Of a stretch of DNA of 64,000 nucleotides, positions 46,280-54,356 are shown in pieces (position 1 is the first letter of the stretch; the number at the start of each line of letters is the position of its first letter). The stretch is from assembly GCA_963756425.1 (NCBI GenBank), contig CAVWNW010000002.1, positions 1-64,000 on the forward strand. The letters are read 5' to 3'. Below the pieces are notes generated by a model. It was not told the DNA's origin. It did not search any database and saw only the letters and a program-made list of their open reading frames with translations. The DNA comes from DASQUK01 sp963756425. GTDB lineage: Bacteria; Actinomycetota; Acidimicrobiia; Acidimicrobiales; VFJN01. A program made the translations under genes and the position numbers.

Positions 46280-47195
46280 GCGACGCGACCACCAGCGTCA
46301 CCGTGGACAAGATGAACCCCCACTGATCGCCGGAGCCCGGGTAGGGAACGTTCATGCCGTAGTAGCCGGTGACCGCCGCCGGCACGGCGATGATCGCCGC
46401 CCAGCTGCTGACCTTCTTGACGATCTGGTTCTGGCGAAAATCGCGCAGGCTCAGGTTGGTCTCGACGATCGTGGCCACCAGGTCCCGCAGGGAGTCCGTC
46501 GACTCGCTGACCCGCAGGATGTGGTCGTACACGTCCTGGAAGTAGGGGTAGAGGTCTTCGGGCACCACGGTGTGCTCGCGGCGCAAGAGCGCGCTCACCG
46601 TCTCGCGCGTCGGCGCCACCAGCCGGTTGAACTTCACCAGCGCCCGTCGCATGTTGAACCAGTCCCGCTGCTTGGTGGCGTCGAGGGGTCGCTCGTCGAA
46701 GATGCTCTCGCTGATCTCGTCGTAGTACTCGTCGAATGCCCGGACCACGTCGAAGTACCCGTCGACCACGACGTCGAGGAGCCCGTACAGCAGGAAGCTC
46801 ACGCCGTGGACCGCGAGCTCGGACGACTGGTCCCAACGCTGCCGCACAGTGTCCATCGGGAAGCGGTCGTCATCGCGGACGGTGATCAACCAGCGGTCAC
46901 CCACGAACGCGTCGACCTCGAGGTCGATGAGCTCCCAACCGTCACGGTCGAGCTGTACGGCGTGGCAGGACAGGAACAGGTGGGTGGCGTAGTGGTCGAG
47001 CTTGGGTCGCTGATGCGGACCCAGGGCATCCTCGACCGCGAGCTCGTGGAGGCCCAGCTCCGTGGCCAGCTCGTGCAACTCGTTCCGGTTCGGGCCGCAC
47101 AGATCGACCCACACGACCGTGTCGCCATCGTCCAGGTGCTCGGAGACGTCCGCCAGGGCGAACCCCTCGTCCTCCAAGACTCCCTTGCGGTACAT
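46239..47195 (-). CDS. corA: CorA-family divalent cation transporter (copy 1)
   Basis: Membrane transporter for Mg2+, possibly Co2+ or Zn2+. From ATG at 47193-47195 it is 318 residues (MYRKGVLEDEGFALADV). The cytoplasmic funnel is alpha/beta (VVWVDLCGPNRNELHELATE). The pore signature YGMNV (GMN motif) follows the long helix near residue 287, then the last membrane segment and a basic end (RWRDWL). An open frame upstream to 47549 overlaps the plus-strand Thr-rich gene and is not conserved. A second CorA lies at 51345-52358. Confidence 0.92.
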   Translation of the reverse strand: MYRKGVLEDEGFALADVSEHLDDGDTVVWVDLCGPNRNELHELATELGLHELAVEDALGPHQRPKLDHYATHLFLSCHAVQLDRDGWELIDLEVDAFVGDRWLITVRDDDRFPMDTVRQRWDQSSELAVHGVSFLLYGLLDVVVDGYFDVVRAFDEYYDEISESIFDERPLDATKQRDWFNMRRALVKFNRLVAPTRETVSALLRREHTVVPEDLYPYFQDVYDHILRVSESTDSLRDLVATIVETNLSLRDFRQNQIVKKVSSWAAIIAVPAAVTGYYGMNVPYPGSGDQWGFILSTVTLVVASLTLYVLFRWRDWL

Positions 47196-47389
47196 CCTCG
47201 TCTGGACCTGGCCCACCGGCGCCTCCAATGTCCACCGAACCCGGTCAATGTCTCCGGCACCGCACAGTCTGGCCGATTCCGGCTCGATCCAGACCCGTGG
47301 CCGAGCGGCGCCTCTGCCGTGGCGCGCCCGCGAGCCGCTCACCCCCGTTGGGTGATGCCCCCGGAGGGCCGCCACGGTTCGCTGCGTCG

Positions 47390-48061
47390 ATGGCCCCCGT
47401 GCAGCCCGAGCCAACCACCACCACGACGGAAGCGCCGACGACCACCACGTCCGAGACGACGACGACGCTTCCGACGACAACGACAACCGAGGAGCCGACC
47501 ACCGAATCCACGGAGGCGCCCAGCACGACCACCGCGACAACCGTCGCACCCGCGTCCTCGGACGACGACGACAGCTTCATCTCGTCGGGAGCGGGGATCG
47601 CGCTGATCGTCGCGGCCATCGTGGCGGTGGTGATCGCCCTCATCGCCCTGGCAGTGGGCGCCAGTCGCCGATCGCGCAAGCGCAAGCTCGCCGATGAGAT
47701 CGATGACGTCGTCGCCGACGGCGACCGAGTCGTTGCGGCGTTCGCGGTTCCGGCCGGTACTGCCACCGACGCCGCGGTCCGAGACAGCGCCCTGCGCGCC
47801 CAGGCGTCCGCGCTGTTGCCACGCATCGACGCAGTTCGCCAGCGGGCCGGTTCCGTCGACCCCCGGGCGGCGGCGATGCTCGGAGACCTGCAAGGGCAGA
47901 CGCGGCAGGTGGCCATCGAAGCGGAGAGGAGCGAGCAGGCTCACGCCGGCGCCACCGGCGCCCAGGTCGAGTACGCCGAGGCCACGCTGCGCCAGGCCGT
48001 GCAGAGCCTGGAGACGGCGCTCGCACACGCTCGCTCGTGGCTCCGCTCGATCGCGCGCTGA
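47390..48061 (+). CDS. Thr-rich single-pass membrane protein
   Basis: 223 residues from ATG at 47390-47392 (MAPVQPEPTTTTTEAP). Residues 8-60 are Thr/Glu/Pro-rich low complexity. A membrane helix (GIALIVAAIVAVVIALIALA) at about 72-91 is followed by a basic stop-transfer (SRRSRKRK) and a C-terminal helical domain rich in Ala, Glu and Arg. No N-terminal signal peptide is apparent with this start; earlier in-frame starts overlap corA. Function unknown. Confidence 0.7.
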   Translation: MAPVQPEPTTTTTEAPTTTTSETTTTLPTTTTTEEPTTESTEAPSTTTATTVAPASSDDDDSFISSGAGIALIVAAIVAVVIALIALAVGASRRSRKRKLADEIDDVVADGDRVVAAFAVPAGTATDAAVRDSALRAQASALLPRIDAVRQRAGSVDPRAAAMLGDLQGQTRQVAIEAERSEQAHAGATGAQVEYAEATLRQAVQSLETALAHARSWLRSIAR

Positions 48062-48096
48062 CGCTGCGAGCGCAACCGTCGGCCTGGGATGGGAGC

Positions 48097-48243
48097 ATGA
48101 GGCGCGAGATGCCGTGGTTTCCGGATTTCGTCGGTGCCGTGGAGCTGGCGCGCAGGCAGACCCGGGCCGCAGGTCAGGCCGATCCGGTCGGCCAGTGGGG
48201 CAGCCATGAGCTGCCTCCGCAGGCCGGGAATCGACGTCTGTGA
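48097..48243 (+). CDS. Short ORF, possibly a truncated NTF2-like protein
   Basis: 48 residues with GGGAG just before ATG 48097. MPWFPDFVGAVELARRQTRA and AGQADPVGQW resemble the start of an NTF2-like (SnoaL-type) actinobacterial protein, but the frame stops soon after and no continuation was found in other frames. It may be a gene remnant. This similarity is from memory and is weak evidence. Confidence 0.4.
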   Translation: MRREMPWFPDFVGAVELARRQTRAAGQADPVGQWGSHELPPQAGNRRL

Positions 48244-48329
48244 CCGCGGCCCCGCCGGGCTGTTGGCCGCCGCCCGCTTCTACGACGACGTTCGAGCGCC
48301 TGGCGGCAAGTCCTGAGGGGTCCGGCCGG

Positions 48330-48358
48330 AGTGATCATCGCCGCCAGGAACGATCACT
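48330..48358. promoter_or_regulatory. Inverted repeat upstream of the SDR gene
   Basis: AGTGATC at 48330-48336 and GATCACT at 48352-48358 form a perfect 7-bp inverted repeat with a 15-base spacer, 22 bp before the SDR ATG. It could be an operator or leader hairpin. Confidence 0.35.
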
Positions 48359-48380
48359 GCGCCGTCACCGGGAGGAATCC

Positions 48381-49157
48381 ATGACGGGTCCAGCCGCAGG
48401 CCCTGAGACGGGCCACCCGCAGGACATGCTCGGCCAGACCGCCGTCGTCATCGGCGGAAGCGCCGGCATCGGGCTCGAGACCGCCCGGCTGGTACGGGCG
48501 CACGGAGCCGACGTGGTCCTGACCGCACGCGACCAGGACCGTCTCCGAGACGCTGCCGACCAGGTCGACGCCCGCAGCACGGCGGCCTTCGACGTCACGG
48601 ACCTTGTCCGCCTCGAGCAGTTCTTCGAGGAACTGCCCGGGCCGATCGACCACATCATCGTCACCGGGCCGGGCCCGTACTACTCGTCGCTGGCCGACAT
48701 GGACTTCGAGGCGGCGCGGCGGGACGTCGGCGACCGCATCGTCACGACGCTCGCCATCGCCCGCTACGGCGCCGCCCGGATGCGACCGCCCGGCACCCTG
48801 CTCTTCATGGGCGGCACCGGCGGCCGCCAGGCCGGAGTCGGCATGACCGTCATCTCGGCAATGACCGCGGCGACCCCGGCGTTGATCGCCAGCCTGGCGG
48901 TCGAGCTGGCGCCGATCCGCGCCAACCTCATCGCCGCTGGCTTCGTGGACACGCCCCTGTCGGCGTCGCTACTCGGCGACCAGCTCGACGCTCGGCGGGC
49001 CGAGCTCCGCGCCGCGCTCCCCATCGGCCGCGTGGTCGGGCCGGCCGATGTCGCCGCGCTGGCGGTGCACATCATGACCAACACCGCTCTCACCGGCGCG
49101 ACCTACGACATCGACGGCGGCCAACAGCTCCTGTCCAACCGAGGAGGGTCCGGATGA
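48381..49157 (+). CDS. SDR-fold protein lacking the Tyr/Lys catalytic pair
   Basis: 258-residue short-chain dehydrogenase/reductase. Start ATG 48381 is preceded by GGGAGGAAT. The Rossmann glycine motif is GGSAGIG at 25-31, with DVTDL near 71 and a C-terminal MTNTALTGATYDIDGGQQLL. At the YxxxK position the protein reads VISAMTAATP: Ile158 and Thr162 replace Tyr and Lys, so standard SDR chemistry is unlikely. The same variant motif is, from memory, a recurrent actinobacterial subgroup. ATGA overlap couples it to the 69-residue protein. Confidence 0.85.
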   Translation: MTGPAAGPETGHPQDMLGQTAVVIGGSAGIGLETARLVRAHGADVVLTARDQDRLRDAADQVDARSTAAFDVTDLVRLEQFFEELPGPIDHIIVTGPGPYYSSLADMDFEAARRDVGDRIVTTLAIARYGAARMRPPGTLLFMGGTGGRQAGVGMTVISAMTAATPALIASLAVELAPIRANLIAAGFVDTPLSASLLGDQLDARRAELRAALPIGRVVGPADVAALAVHIMTNTALTGATYDIDGGQQLLSNRGGSG

Positions 49158-49363
49158 CGACGATCGCAGATCTCGCACAGCTTCTCCATGAGACGGCCGA
49201 CCATCACGGCTCGTTCGAGGCCGTCGCCCCACCGCACGACTGGTGGGACTGGTATGCCGCGTACATGGACGCTCGCCAGGCGGGCTCGACACCGGACGAG
49301 GCATCCGCGGCGGCCGGACGCTACATGGCCGACGTCAAGCACATCGTCGTCCCACCGTCCTGA
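49154..49363 (+). CDS. Small protein with a WDWYAAYM module
   Basis: 69 residues, coupled by ATGA to the SDR gene. The centre reads HDWWDWYAAYMDARQAG, nearly the same as the C-terminal tail of the VOC protein at 50673-51311 (NWPDWYAAYMVAEQAG). It has no signal peptide or membrane segment. A small interaction or substrate-binding module acting with the SDR or VOC protein is possible. Function unknown. Confidence 0.75.
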   Translation: MTTIADLAQLLHETADHHGSFEAVAPPHDWWDWYAAYMDARQAGSTPDEASAAAGRYMADVKHIVVPPS

Positions 49364-49431
49364 GCGGAGCCCCCCCGGACACGAGCACGCCCGCCGCGGC
49401 GTGGGTCTCGACCACTCGGCCAGGGACCGAA

Positions 49432-49488
49432 CCAGGGTGTCCACGGGCGCGACGACTGCTGTGAACGGTGGCCGATCGTCGTTCCGCG
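49432..49488 (+). promoter_or_regulatory. Upstream element X, shared with the VOC gene
   Basis: CCAGGGTGT followed by CC..GG.GC.AC....GC.GTGAA.GG and CGATCGTCGTTC. It matches element Y at 50599-50651 closely enough to suggest a duplicated promoter/operator. It lies about 60 bp before the TTG of the membrane protein gene. Confidence 0.45.
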
Positions 49489-49546
49489 TGCGCCCGACGA
49501 GCTGGGCGCAAGCACCGCGGCCGGTTTCACGTGGCGTGCCGGGTGG

Positions 49547-50548
49547 TTGCGGGGGCCGGCGCATGACGTCGCCATGGCGTTGTTGTGGCTGCCATTCGCA
49601 GTCGTGGCCTACGCGGTCGCCGACGAACCCGACCACCTGCGGTGGCTGGTGTCGGCCACGCTGCTGTTCTCCTTCGCCCACCAGCCGCTCACCCTGTGGT
49701 TGGTGTACGGCGACGCGCCCCAGCGCCGGGCGTACCGGCGACTGTTCACTTGGGCCCCCGCCGTCGTTCTGATCGCCGTCGCCGTAGGGACGTCGCTGCA
49801 ACCCGCTCTCGTCGTGCTGGTGGCGGGCGTCTGGAACGTTGCCCACACGCTCCGCCAGCGCTACGGCGTCTCCCGCCTCTATGGCCGCCTCGCCGGGATC
49901 GACTGCGCGGGCGACAACCGATTGCTCTGGTCGTGGTTCGCGGTGGCGGTCGTCGTCGCCCTGGCCGGCACCGACCTGGGTCACGCCGCACGACAGGCGG
50001 GCATCGGCCAACGAAGCACGGCGGCCATCGACGTCCTCGCTTCGGTGGATGTGGTTGGGATGGTGCTCGTCCCGTCGGTGGTGGCTGTGGCCACCGTCGT
50101 GACCGGCGCGTGGGTCCGGGCCGAGCGACTGCGGTCAGCCCACAATCCGGCGCGCCTTGTCTACCTCGGCTCGACGGCGGTCCTGCTGGTCGTCCTTGCC
50201 GTGGCGCCTGTCGTCGGCTTCGTCGGCTACGTCGGAGCCCACGCCGCGGAGTACCTGCTCGTCGTGCGCTGGCGCATTGGGCGGGCCGCCGAACGAGCCG
50301 CCATCGGCGACCGGGTCGGAGCCGTCGCCCGGCGCGTCGGCAGCAACGGCACGGTCGGCCTCTACGCCGCCGCCGTCGTCGCCCTGATCGTCGGACTCCG
50401 CCGCTTCGACGGCAGCGACGTCGCCGGTGCCATCGTGCTGGCGCTGGGTGGGCTGCACCTCCTCTTCGACGGTTTCATCTGGCGGTCGCCGCGTCCGGCC
50501 CCCCGCGAGGCCGCAGACGACTCCCGCCGCGTGGTGCAGGGTCCGTGA
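49547..50548 (+). CDS. Polytopic membrane protein with conserved-looking His residues
   Basis: 333 residues from TTG 49547; ATG 49574 gives a shorter form and the frame is open further upstream (a WRAGWLRGP segment), so the start is uncertain. About eight hydrophobic segments. Histidines lie in membrane-like contexts: FSFAHQPLTLWLV, WNVAHTLRQRYG, GYVGAHAAEYLLVV and LGGLHLLFDGFIWR. The pattern is reminiscent of His-rich membrane oxygenases (such as Brp/Blh) but no family could be confirmed. Lies between the 69-residue gene and the VOC gene on the same strand. Confidence 0.7.
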   Translation: MRGPAHDVAMALLWLPFAVVAYAVADEPDHLRWLVSATLLFSFAHQPLTLWLVYGDAPQRRAYRRLFTWAPAVVLIAVAVGTSLQPALVVLVAGVWNVAHTLRQRYGVSRLYGRLAGIDCAGDNRLLWSWFAVAVVVALAGTDLGHAARQAGIGQRSTAAIDVLASVDVVGMVLVPSVVAVATVVTGAWVRAERLRSAHNPARLVYLGSTAVLLVVLAVAPVVGFVGYVGAHAAEYLLVVRWRIGRAAERAAIGDRVGAVARRVGSNGTVGLYAAAVVALIVGLRRFDGSDVAGAIVLALGGLHLLFDGFIWRSPRPAPREAADDSRRVVQGP

Positions 50549-50598
50549 CCGGCCCACCTCGCCGAACCGGACATGCGGAGCCGCAGACCGGGGAGCCG

Positions 50599-50651
50599 CC
50601 AGGGTGTTCCCTGGTGCAACACCGCCGTGAATGGCGCGATCGTCATTCTCG
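50599..50651 (+). promoter_or_regulatory. Upstream element Y with a palindrome, before the VOC gene
   Basis: CCAGGGTGTTCCCTGG is a perfect 6-bp inverted repeat with a 4-base spacer, followed by GTGAATGGCG and CGATCGTCATTC. It resembles element X at 49432-49488. The element ends about 21 bp before the VOC start and could contain both promoter and operator. Confidence 0.5.
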
Positions 50652-50672
50652 GGACAACCCAGGGAGGCAGCC

Positions 50673-51311
50673 ATGAGCACCGCCGAAGTACCCCAGGGAG
50701 CAACGAGCGACACGGGTGTCGGGAAGGTGGACATGAAGCTCGAGGTCGTCGTCATCCCTGTCTCAGATGTGGACCGCGCGACGGACTTCTACACCAAGCT
50801 CGGGTGGCGGCAGGACGTCACGCCTCCCGGCTCAGGGGTGGTCCAGTTCACACCGCCCGGCTCGTGGTGCTCGATCCAGTTCGGCACGAACCTCACGTCG
50901 GCCGCGCCAGGGTCGGCCCAGAGAACGTTCCTGGTCGTCTCCGACATCGAGGCGGCCCGGAACGAGCTGGTCGCCGACGGCATCGAGGTGAGCGACGTCT
51001 TCCACCGCGGCGCAGACGGGCCGGTCAGCGGTCCCGAGCCGGAGCACGGGAGCTACCAGTCGTTCGCCACGTTCAGCGACCCCGACGGCAACAGCTGGTT
51101 GCTGCAGGAGATCACGACGCGGCTGCCCGGGCGTGTCGACGCTGCCGCGACGGAGTTCGGTTCGGCGAATGACCTGGCCAGCGCGATCCGGCGCGCGGAG
51201 CTCGCCCACGGCGAGCACGAGGCGCGCACGGGCCAAGCGGACCCGAACTGGCCCGACTGGTACGCCGCCTACATGGTGGCGGAGCAAGCCGGCAAGGAAC
51301 TGCCGACCTGA
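50673..51311 (+). CDS. VOC (glyoxalase/bleomycin-resistance-like) protein with C-terminal tail
   Basis: 212 residues from ATG 50673-50675 with AGGGAGG upstream. The beta-alpha-beta VOC fold is visible in KLEVVVIPVSDVDRATDFYT and GSYQSFATFSDPDGNSWLLQ. After the VOC domain a helical tail ends DPNWPDWYAAYMVAEQAG, matching the nearby 69-residue protein. The usual metal-binding residues cannot be assigned with confidence. Substrate unknown; a role in detoxification is only a family-level guess. Confidence 0.85.
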   Translation: MSTAEVPQGATSDTGVGKVDMKLEVVVIPVSDVDRATDFYTKLGWRQDVTPPGSGVVQFTPPGSWCSIQFGTNLTSAAPGSAQRTFLVVSDIEAARNELVADGIEVSDVFHRGADGPVSGPEPEHGSYQSFATFSDPDGNSWLLQEITTRLPGRVDAAATEFGSANDLASAIRRAELAHGEHEARTGQADPNWPDWYAAYMVAEQAGKELPT

Positions 51312-51344
51312 CATCCGCGCCCGACGCCGTGTGCCCCCTCCAGC

Positions 51345-52358
51345 TCAGAGCCAGTCGCGCCGTTTGAACACCACATAGAGCGTCAGGCAGGTGAGCACCA
51401 TCAGCGACAGGGCGAGCGCGTAGCCGTGGGCCCAGCCGAGCTCGGGCATGTGTTCGAAGTTCATCCCGTAGACGGTGCCGATGAGGGTTGGCGCGAAGAG
51501 GATGGCCGCCCAGGCGGAGATCTTCTTGACCTCCTCGTTCTGAAGGTTGCTGGCCTCACTGAGGCTGCGCATCTCCTCGTTCTGTTGCTGGGCGACGAGG
51601 GTGGCGTTGACGGTCAGCATGTCTCGCAACGCCTGATGGAACTCGTCGACGTGCTCGACGATCTGGGTGAGGTGGTCGTCGACGTCCCGCAGGTAGCGCT
51701 GGAGCTCGTCATCGACGTGGTACTTCACGAACCCCGCGGACAGGGCGGCGATCATGCCGACCAAAGGGCGGGTGGCGCGCTGGAACTCGGCGACCTCGCG
51801 GGACAGGTCATAGATCCGCCGCGAGACCTTCGGGTCGCCGCTGAAGACCTCGGCCTCGATCTCGTCGATGTCGTTGCTGAGGCCGGCCACCACCGGGTAG
51901 TAGCCGTCGACGACCTTGTCGAGCACGGCGTAGAGGACCGCCTCGGGGCCGCGTCGGAGCAGGTCGGGTTGGCTCTCCAGCCGGCGGCGGACGGAGCTGA
52001 ACTCGGGCGCCTCGCTGTGGCGGACGGTGAGCACGAACCTCGGGCCGACGAAGATGTGGACCTCGCCGAACTCGACCTCTTCGACGTCGTCCATGTAGCG
52101 GGCGGGGCGGAGCACCACGAAGAGGGTGTCGTCGTAGCGCTCGATCTTGGGGCGTTGGTGCGCGTGGATGGCGTCCTCGACCGCCAAAGGGTGGAGCTGG
52201 AACTCGGAAGCCAGCGATCCCACCTCATGGTCCTCGGGCCGGTACAGGCCGATCCAGGCCATGCTGTCGGGGCGGCGGCGGAGCCTCTCGAAGGTATCGG
52301 TCAAAGACTTGGGGGAGGCCACTCGCTTGCCATCGACGTAGATGGCGCTGTCCACCAT
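51345..52358 (-). CDS. corA: CorA-family divalent cation transporter (copy 2)
   Basis: 337 residues from ATG at 52356-52358 (MVDSAIYVDGKRV), a start that fits other actinobacterial CorA proteins. The cytoplasmic domain (WIGLYRPEDHEVGSLASEFQ, LAVEDAIHAHQRPKIERYDD) is followed by the pore helix and TVYGMNFEHMPELGW with the GMN motif, and ends FKRRDWL like copy 1. An open frame to 52586 upstream is arginine-rich and probably non-coding. The two paralogues lie 4 kb apart with the same strand. Confidence 0.93.
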   Translation of the reverse strand: MVDSAIYVDGKRVASPKSLTDTFERLRRRPDSMAWIGLYRPEDHEVGSLASEFQLHPLAVEDAIHAHQRPKIERYDDTLFVVLRPARYMDDVEEVEFGEVHIFVGPRFVLTVRHSEAPEFSSVRRRLESQPDLLRRGPEAVLYAVLDKVVDGYYPVVAGLSNDIDEIEAEVFSGDPKVSRRIYDLSREVAEFQRATRPLVGMIAALSAGFVKYHVDDELQRYLRDVDDHLTQIVEHVDEFHQALRDMLTVNATLVAQQQNEEMRSLSEASNLQNEEVKKISAWAAILFAPTLIGTVYGMNFEHMPELGWAHGYALALSLMVLTCLTLYVVFKRRDWL

Positions 52359-52729
52359 CTTCGACCGCGGGGCCTCGCTCGGAGCCTCGTCGGCGATGGC
52401 CAGCCCGTCGGCGTTGCTGGCATCGCGGTGCGGCGGGCGCGGCCGGCGAGCGCGGACGAGTGAGCGGATGGTCGGCCGGCGATGGTCGGTCACCACTCTC
52501 GTCCCCCGGGCCCGGTTTCGCCGGCGACGCATGCGGGCGAGGCCGACCGAGGTGCGCACGCGGAGGCATCGGCGACTGCGAACCACACGACCTCAGACGC
52601 TCCCGTGCCGCCTGCCCTGGTCAGGGCAACGCCCATCAGGCTCCTCCCCCGGCCACAGACGCCGACCTGACGTCACCAGCCGACAGTGATCGGTTCGATT
52701 ATGCAGCGCGGTGCACCCACAACGAACGG
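52359..52729. other. Gap between corA copy 2 and the ROK kinase gene
   Basis: 371 bp between the corA start and the ROK stop, both minus strand. It should hold the corA promoter. Arginine-rich open frames cross it on both strands, but none resembles a known protein. No clear terminator was found. Confidence 0.4.
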
Positions 52730-53695
52730 CTAGCCGCCGACGAGGACGGCCGCTCCGACGGCGCCCGCCAGGTCGCCGAGCTCGGTCCGGACCACCGCCG
52801 GGGGATTGTCGGAGACGAAGAGGTGGGGCGTCATCTGCGTCACGATTCGATCAACGAACGGCTGACCGAGCCGATCGCCGAGGCCGCCGCCGACGATGAT
52901 CGCCTCGAGGTCGAGCAGGTTCTGTGCCGACGCCAGACCGATGCCCAGCGCCCAGGTCGCATCCTCGATGAGCTTCTGGGTCATGTGATCACCGCGCTCG
53001 AGGGCCTTCGCATAGACGCCGGAGGTGAGGCGCTCGCGACCGTGCTCGCGCATGATGTGAAACAGGCTCGTCTTGTGGCCACGCGCGGCGAGCATCCGTG
53101 CCCGCCGTTCCATTCTTGCCCTCCCGGCATAGGCCTCGACGCAGCCGCGGCGTCCGCAGGAGCAGAGCCGACCTTCGGGCTTCACCACCATGTGACCGAC
53201 CTCGCCAGCCGTCCCCCTCCCATCGTGGAGCTCGCCGTCGATGACGAGGCCCCCGCCGACGCCGGTTCCAACCCAGACCCCGAGGAGGTTGTTGAAGGGT
53301 CGACCGGCTCCCCGGCGGTGCTCGCCGAGGACGCCGACGCTGACGTCGTTGTTGACCCTCACCTGGACTCCATCGAAGGCCGCGGACACGCGCGGCCCCA
53401 GCTCGACGCGATCGGTGAACCCGGGAACGTTGGCCGCCAGCAGGACCGCCCCGGCGCGCGCATCGATCTCCCCGGGCGTGCCGATGCCGATGCCGCCGAG
53501 ATCGGCGTCGGCCAGCGCTCCCGCCTTGAGCGAGGTCCTGATCGTGCCGACGATCGCATCGATCACGTCGGAGGGGTCTCCGGTCTGGGGAGTCAGCACA
53601 CGGGCGCTGCCGACCACCTCTTCCTCCCGCAGGAGGACGGTCTGGATCTTCGTCCCGCCGAGATCGACGCCCGCTGCCACCTTCGTGGTCGCCAT
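52730..53695 (-). CDS. ROK-family sugar kinase (glucokinase-like)
   Basis: 321-residue ROK kinase phosphorylating a sugar, probably glucose. The phosphate-binding AGVDLGGTKIQTVLL lies at 8-22, the catalytic Asp in VNNDVSVGVLGE near 113, GTGVGGGLVIDGEL near 140, and the zinc motif in LCSCGRRGCVEAYAG (Cys-x-Cys-x4-Cys) near 172. Start ATG 53693-53695, one base after the rpiA stop. Its place in a pgi/pentose-phosphate operon favours glucokinase, but gluconate or another sugar cannot be excluded. Confidence 0.87.
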   Translation of the reverse strand: MATTKVAAGVDLGGTKIQTVLLREEEVVGSARVLTPQTGDPSDVIDAIVGTIRTSLKAGALADADLGGIGIGTPGEIDARAGAVLLAANVPGFTDRVELGPRVSAAFDGVQVRVNNDVSVGVLGEHRRGAGRPFNNLLGVWVGTGVGGGLVIDGELHDGRGTAGEVGHMVVKPEGRLCSCGRRGCVEAYAGRARMERRARMLAARGHKTSLFHIMREHGRERLTSGVYAKALERGDHMTQKLIEDATWALGIGLASAQNLLDLEAIIVGGGLGDRLGQPFVDRIVTQMTPHLFVSDNPPAVVRTELGDLAGAVGAAVLVGG

Positions 53696-53696
53696 G

Positions 53697-54356
53697 TCAC
53701 AGCGCTCCGGGAACGTCGCGGATCTCCACCTGCTCCCCCTTGGCGACCACCACCTGGGCGACCATGGCGGCCGGGAACAGGCCGTGCTCGACCACGCCAA
53801 CGGTGTCGGCGAGCCGCCTCGCCAGTTCCCCGGGGTCGTCGAAGTCGGCCGTGTAATCGGCGATGACGCCCCCGTCGGGGCTTCGCGGCACGTCCCGAAG
53901 ACGGACGGTTCCGAGGCGGCGGAGCGTGGCGCTGAGCCCGAAGTCCGCCAGCTCGAGCGGCACCGGGGGCGACAGGCGCTCGACGAGCTTGTCGGAGGAG
54001 ATGATGACGACGAAGCGATCCGCCGCCGCGGCGACCGCCTTCTCCCGTGTGTGCGCCGCTCCCCCACCCTTCACGAGCCAACCCGACGGCGCGACCTGGT
54101 CGGCCCCGTCAATCGCGATGTCCAGTCGAGAGAGCGCGGCCGTTCCGCTGAACGGCTCGATGGACATACCGAGGTCGCGCGCCGCCTTCTCCGTTGCGGG
54201 CGAGGTCGATACGCACCGCACGTCGAGCCGGCGCGCCGCGAGTGCCCGCAGCAGGAACGCGACCGTCGACCCGGTGCCGAGGCCGACGCGCATCCCGTCC
54301 TCGACGAGACCGGCCGCTACCTCGGCGGCGCGGTCCTTCTCGCGCTCGGCGCTCAT
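53697..54356 (-). CDS. rpiA: Ribose-5-phosphate isomerase A
   Basis: Interconverts ribose-5-phosphate and ribulose-5-phosphate. The 219-residue protein has GMRVGLGTGSTVAFLLRAL near residue 21, the catalytic Asp in DIAIDGADQVAPSG near 79, and LVKGGGAAHTREKAVAAAA near 93. The start ATG at 54354-54356 overlaps the pgl stop as ATGA. A longer open frame upstream is a shadow of pgl. Confidence 0.94.
   Translation of the reverse strand: MSAEREKDRAAEVAAGLVEDGMRVGLGTGSTVAFLLRALAARRLDVRCVSTSPATEKAARDLGMSIEPFSGTAALSRLDIAIDGADQVAPSGWLVKGGGAAHTREKAVAAAADRFVVIISSDKLVERLSPPVPLELADFGLSATLRRLGTVRLRDVPRSPDGGVIADYTADFDDPGELARRLADTVGVVEHGLFPAAMVAQVVVAKGEQVEIRDVPGAL

Noticed and set aside
46498..46560. A Mg2+ riboswitch near corA
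   Set aside because: No M-box-like sequence was recognised upstream of either corA; the tract is coding.
47196..47549. Extension of the first CorA upstream of 47195
   Set aside because: Overlaps the Thr-rich plus-strand gene, has no conserved CorA sequence, and the 318-residue form is normal length.
47410..47560. CRISPR or tandem repeat array in the ACG/ACC-rich tract
   Set aside because: It is simple Thr-codon low complexity inside a protein, without regular spacers.
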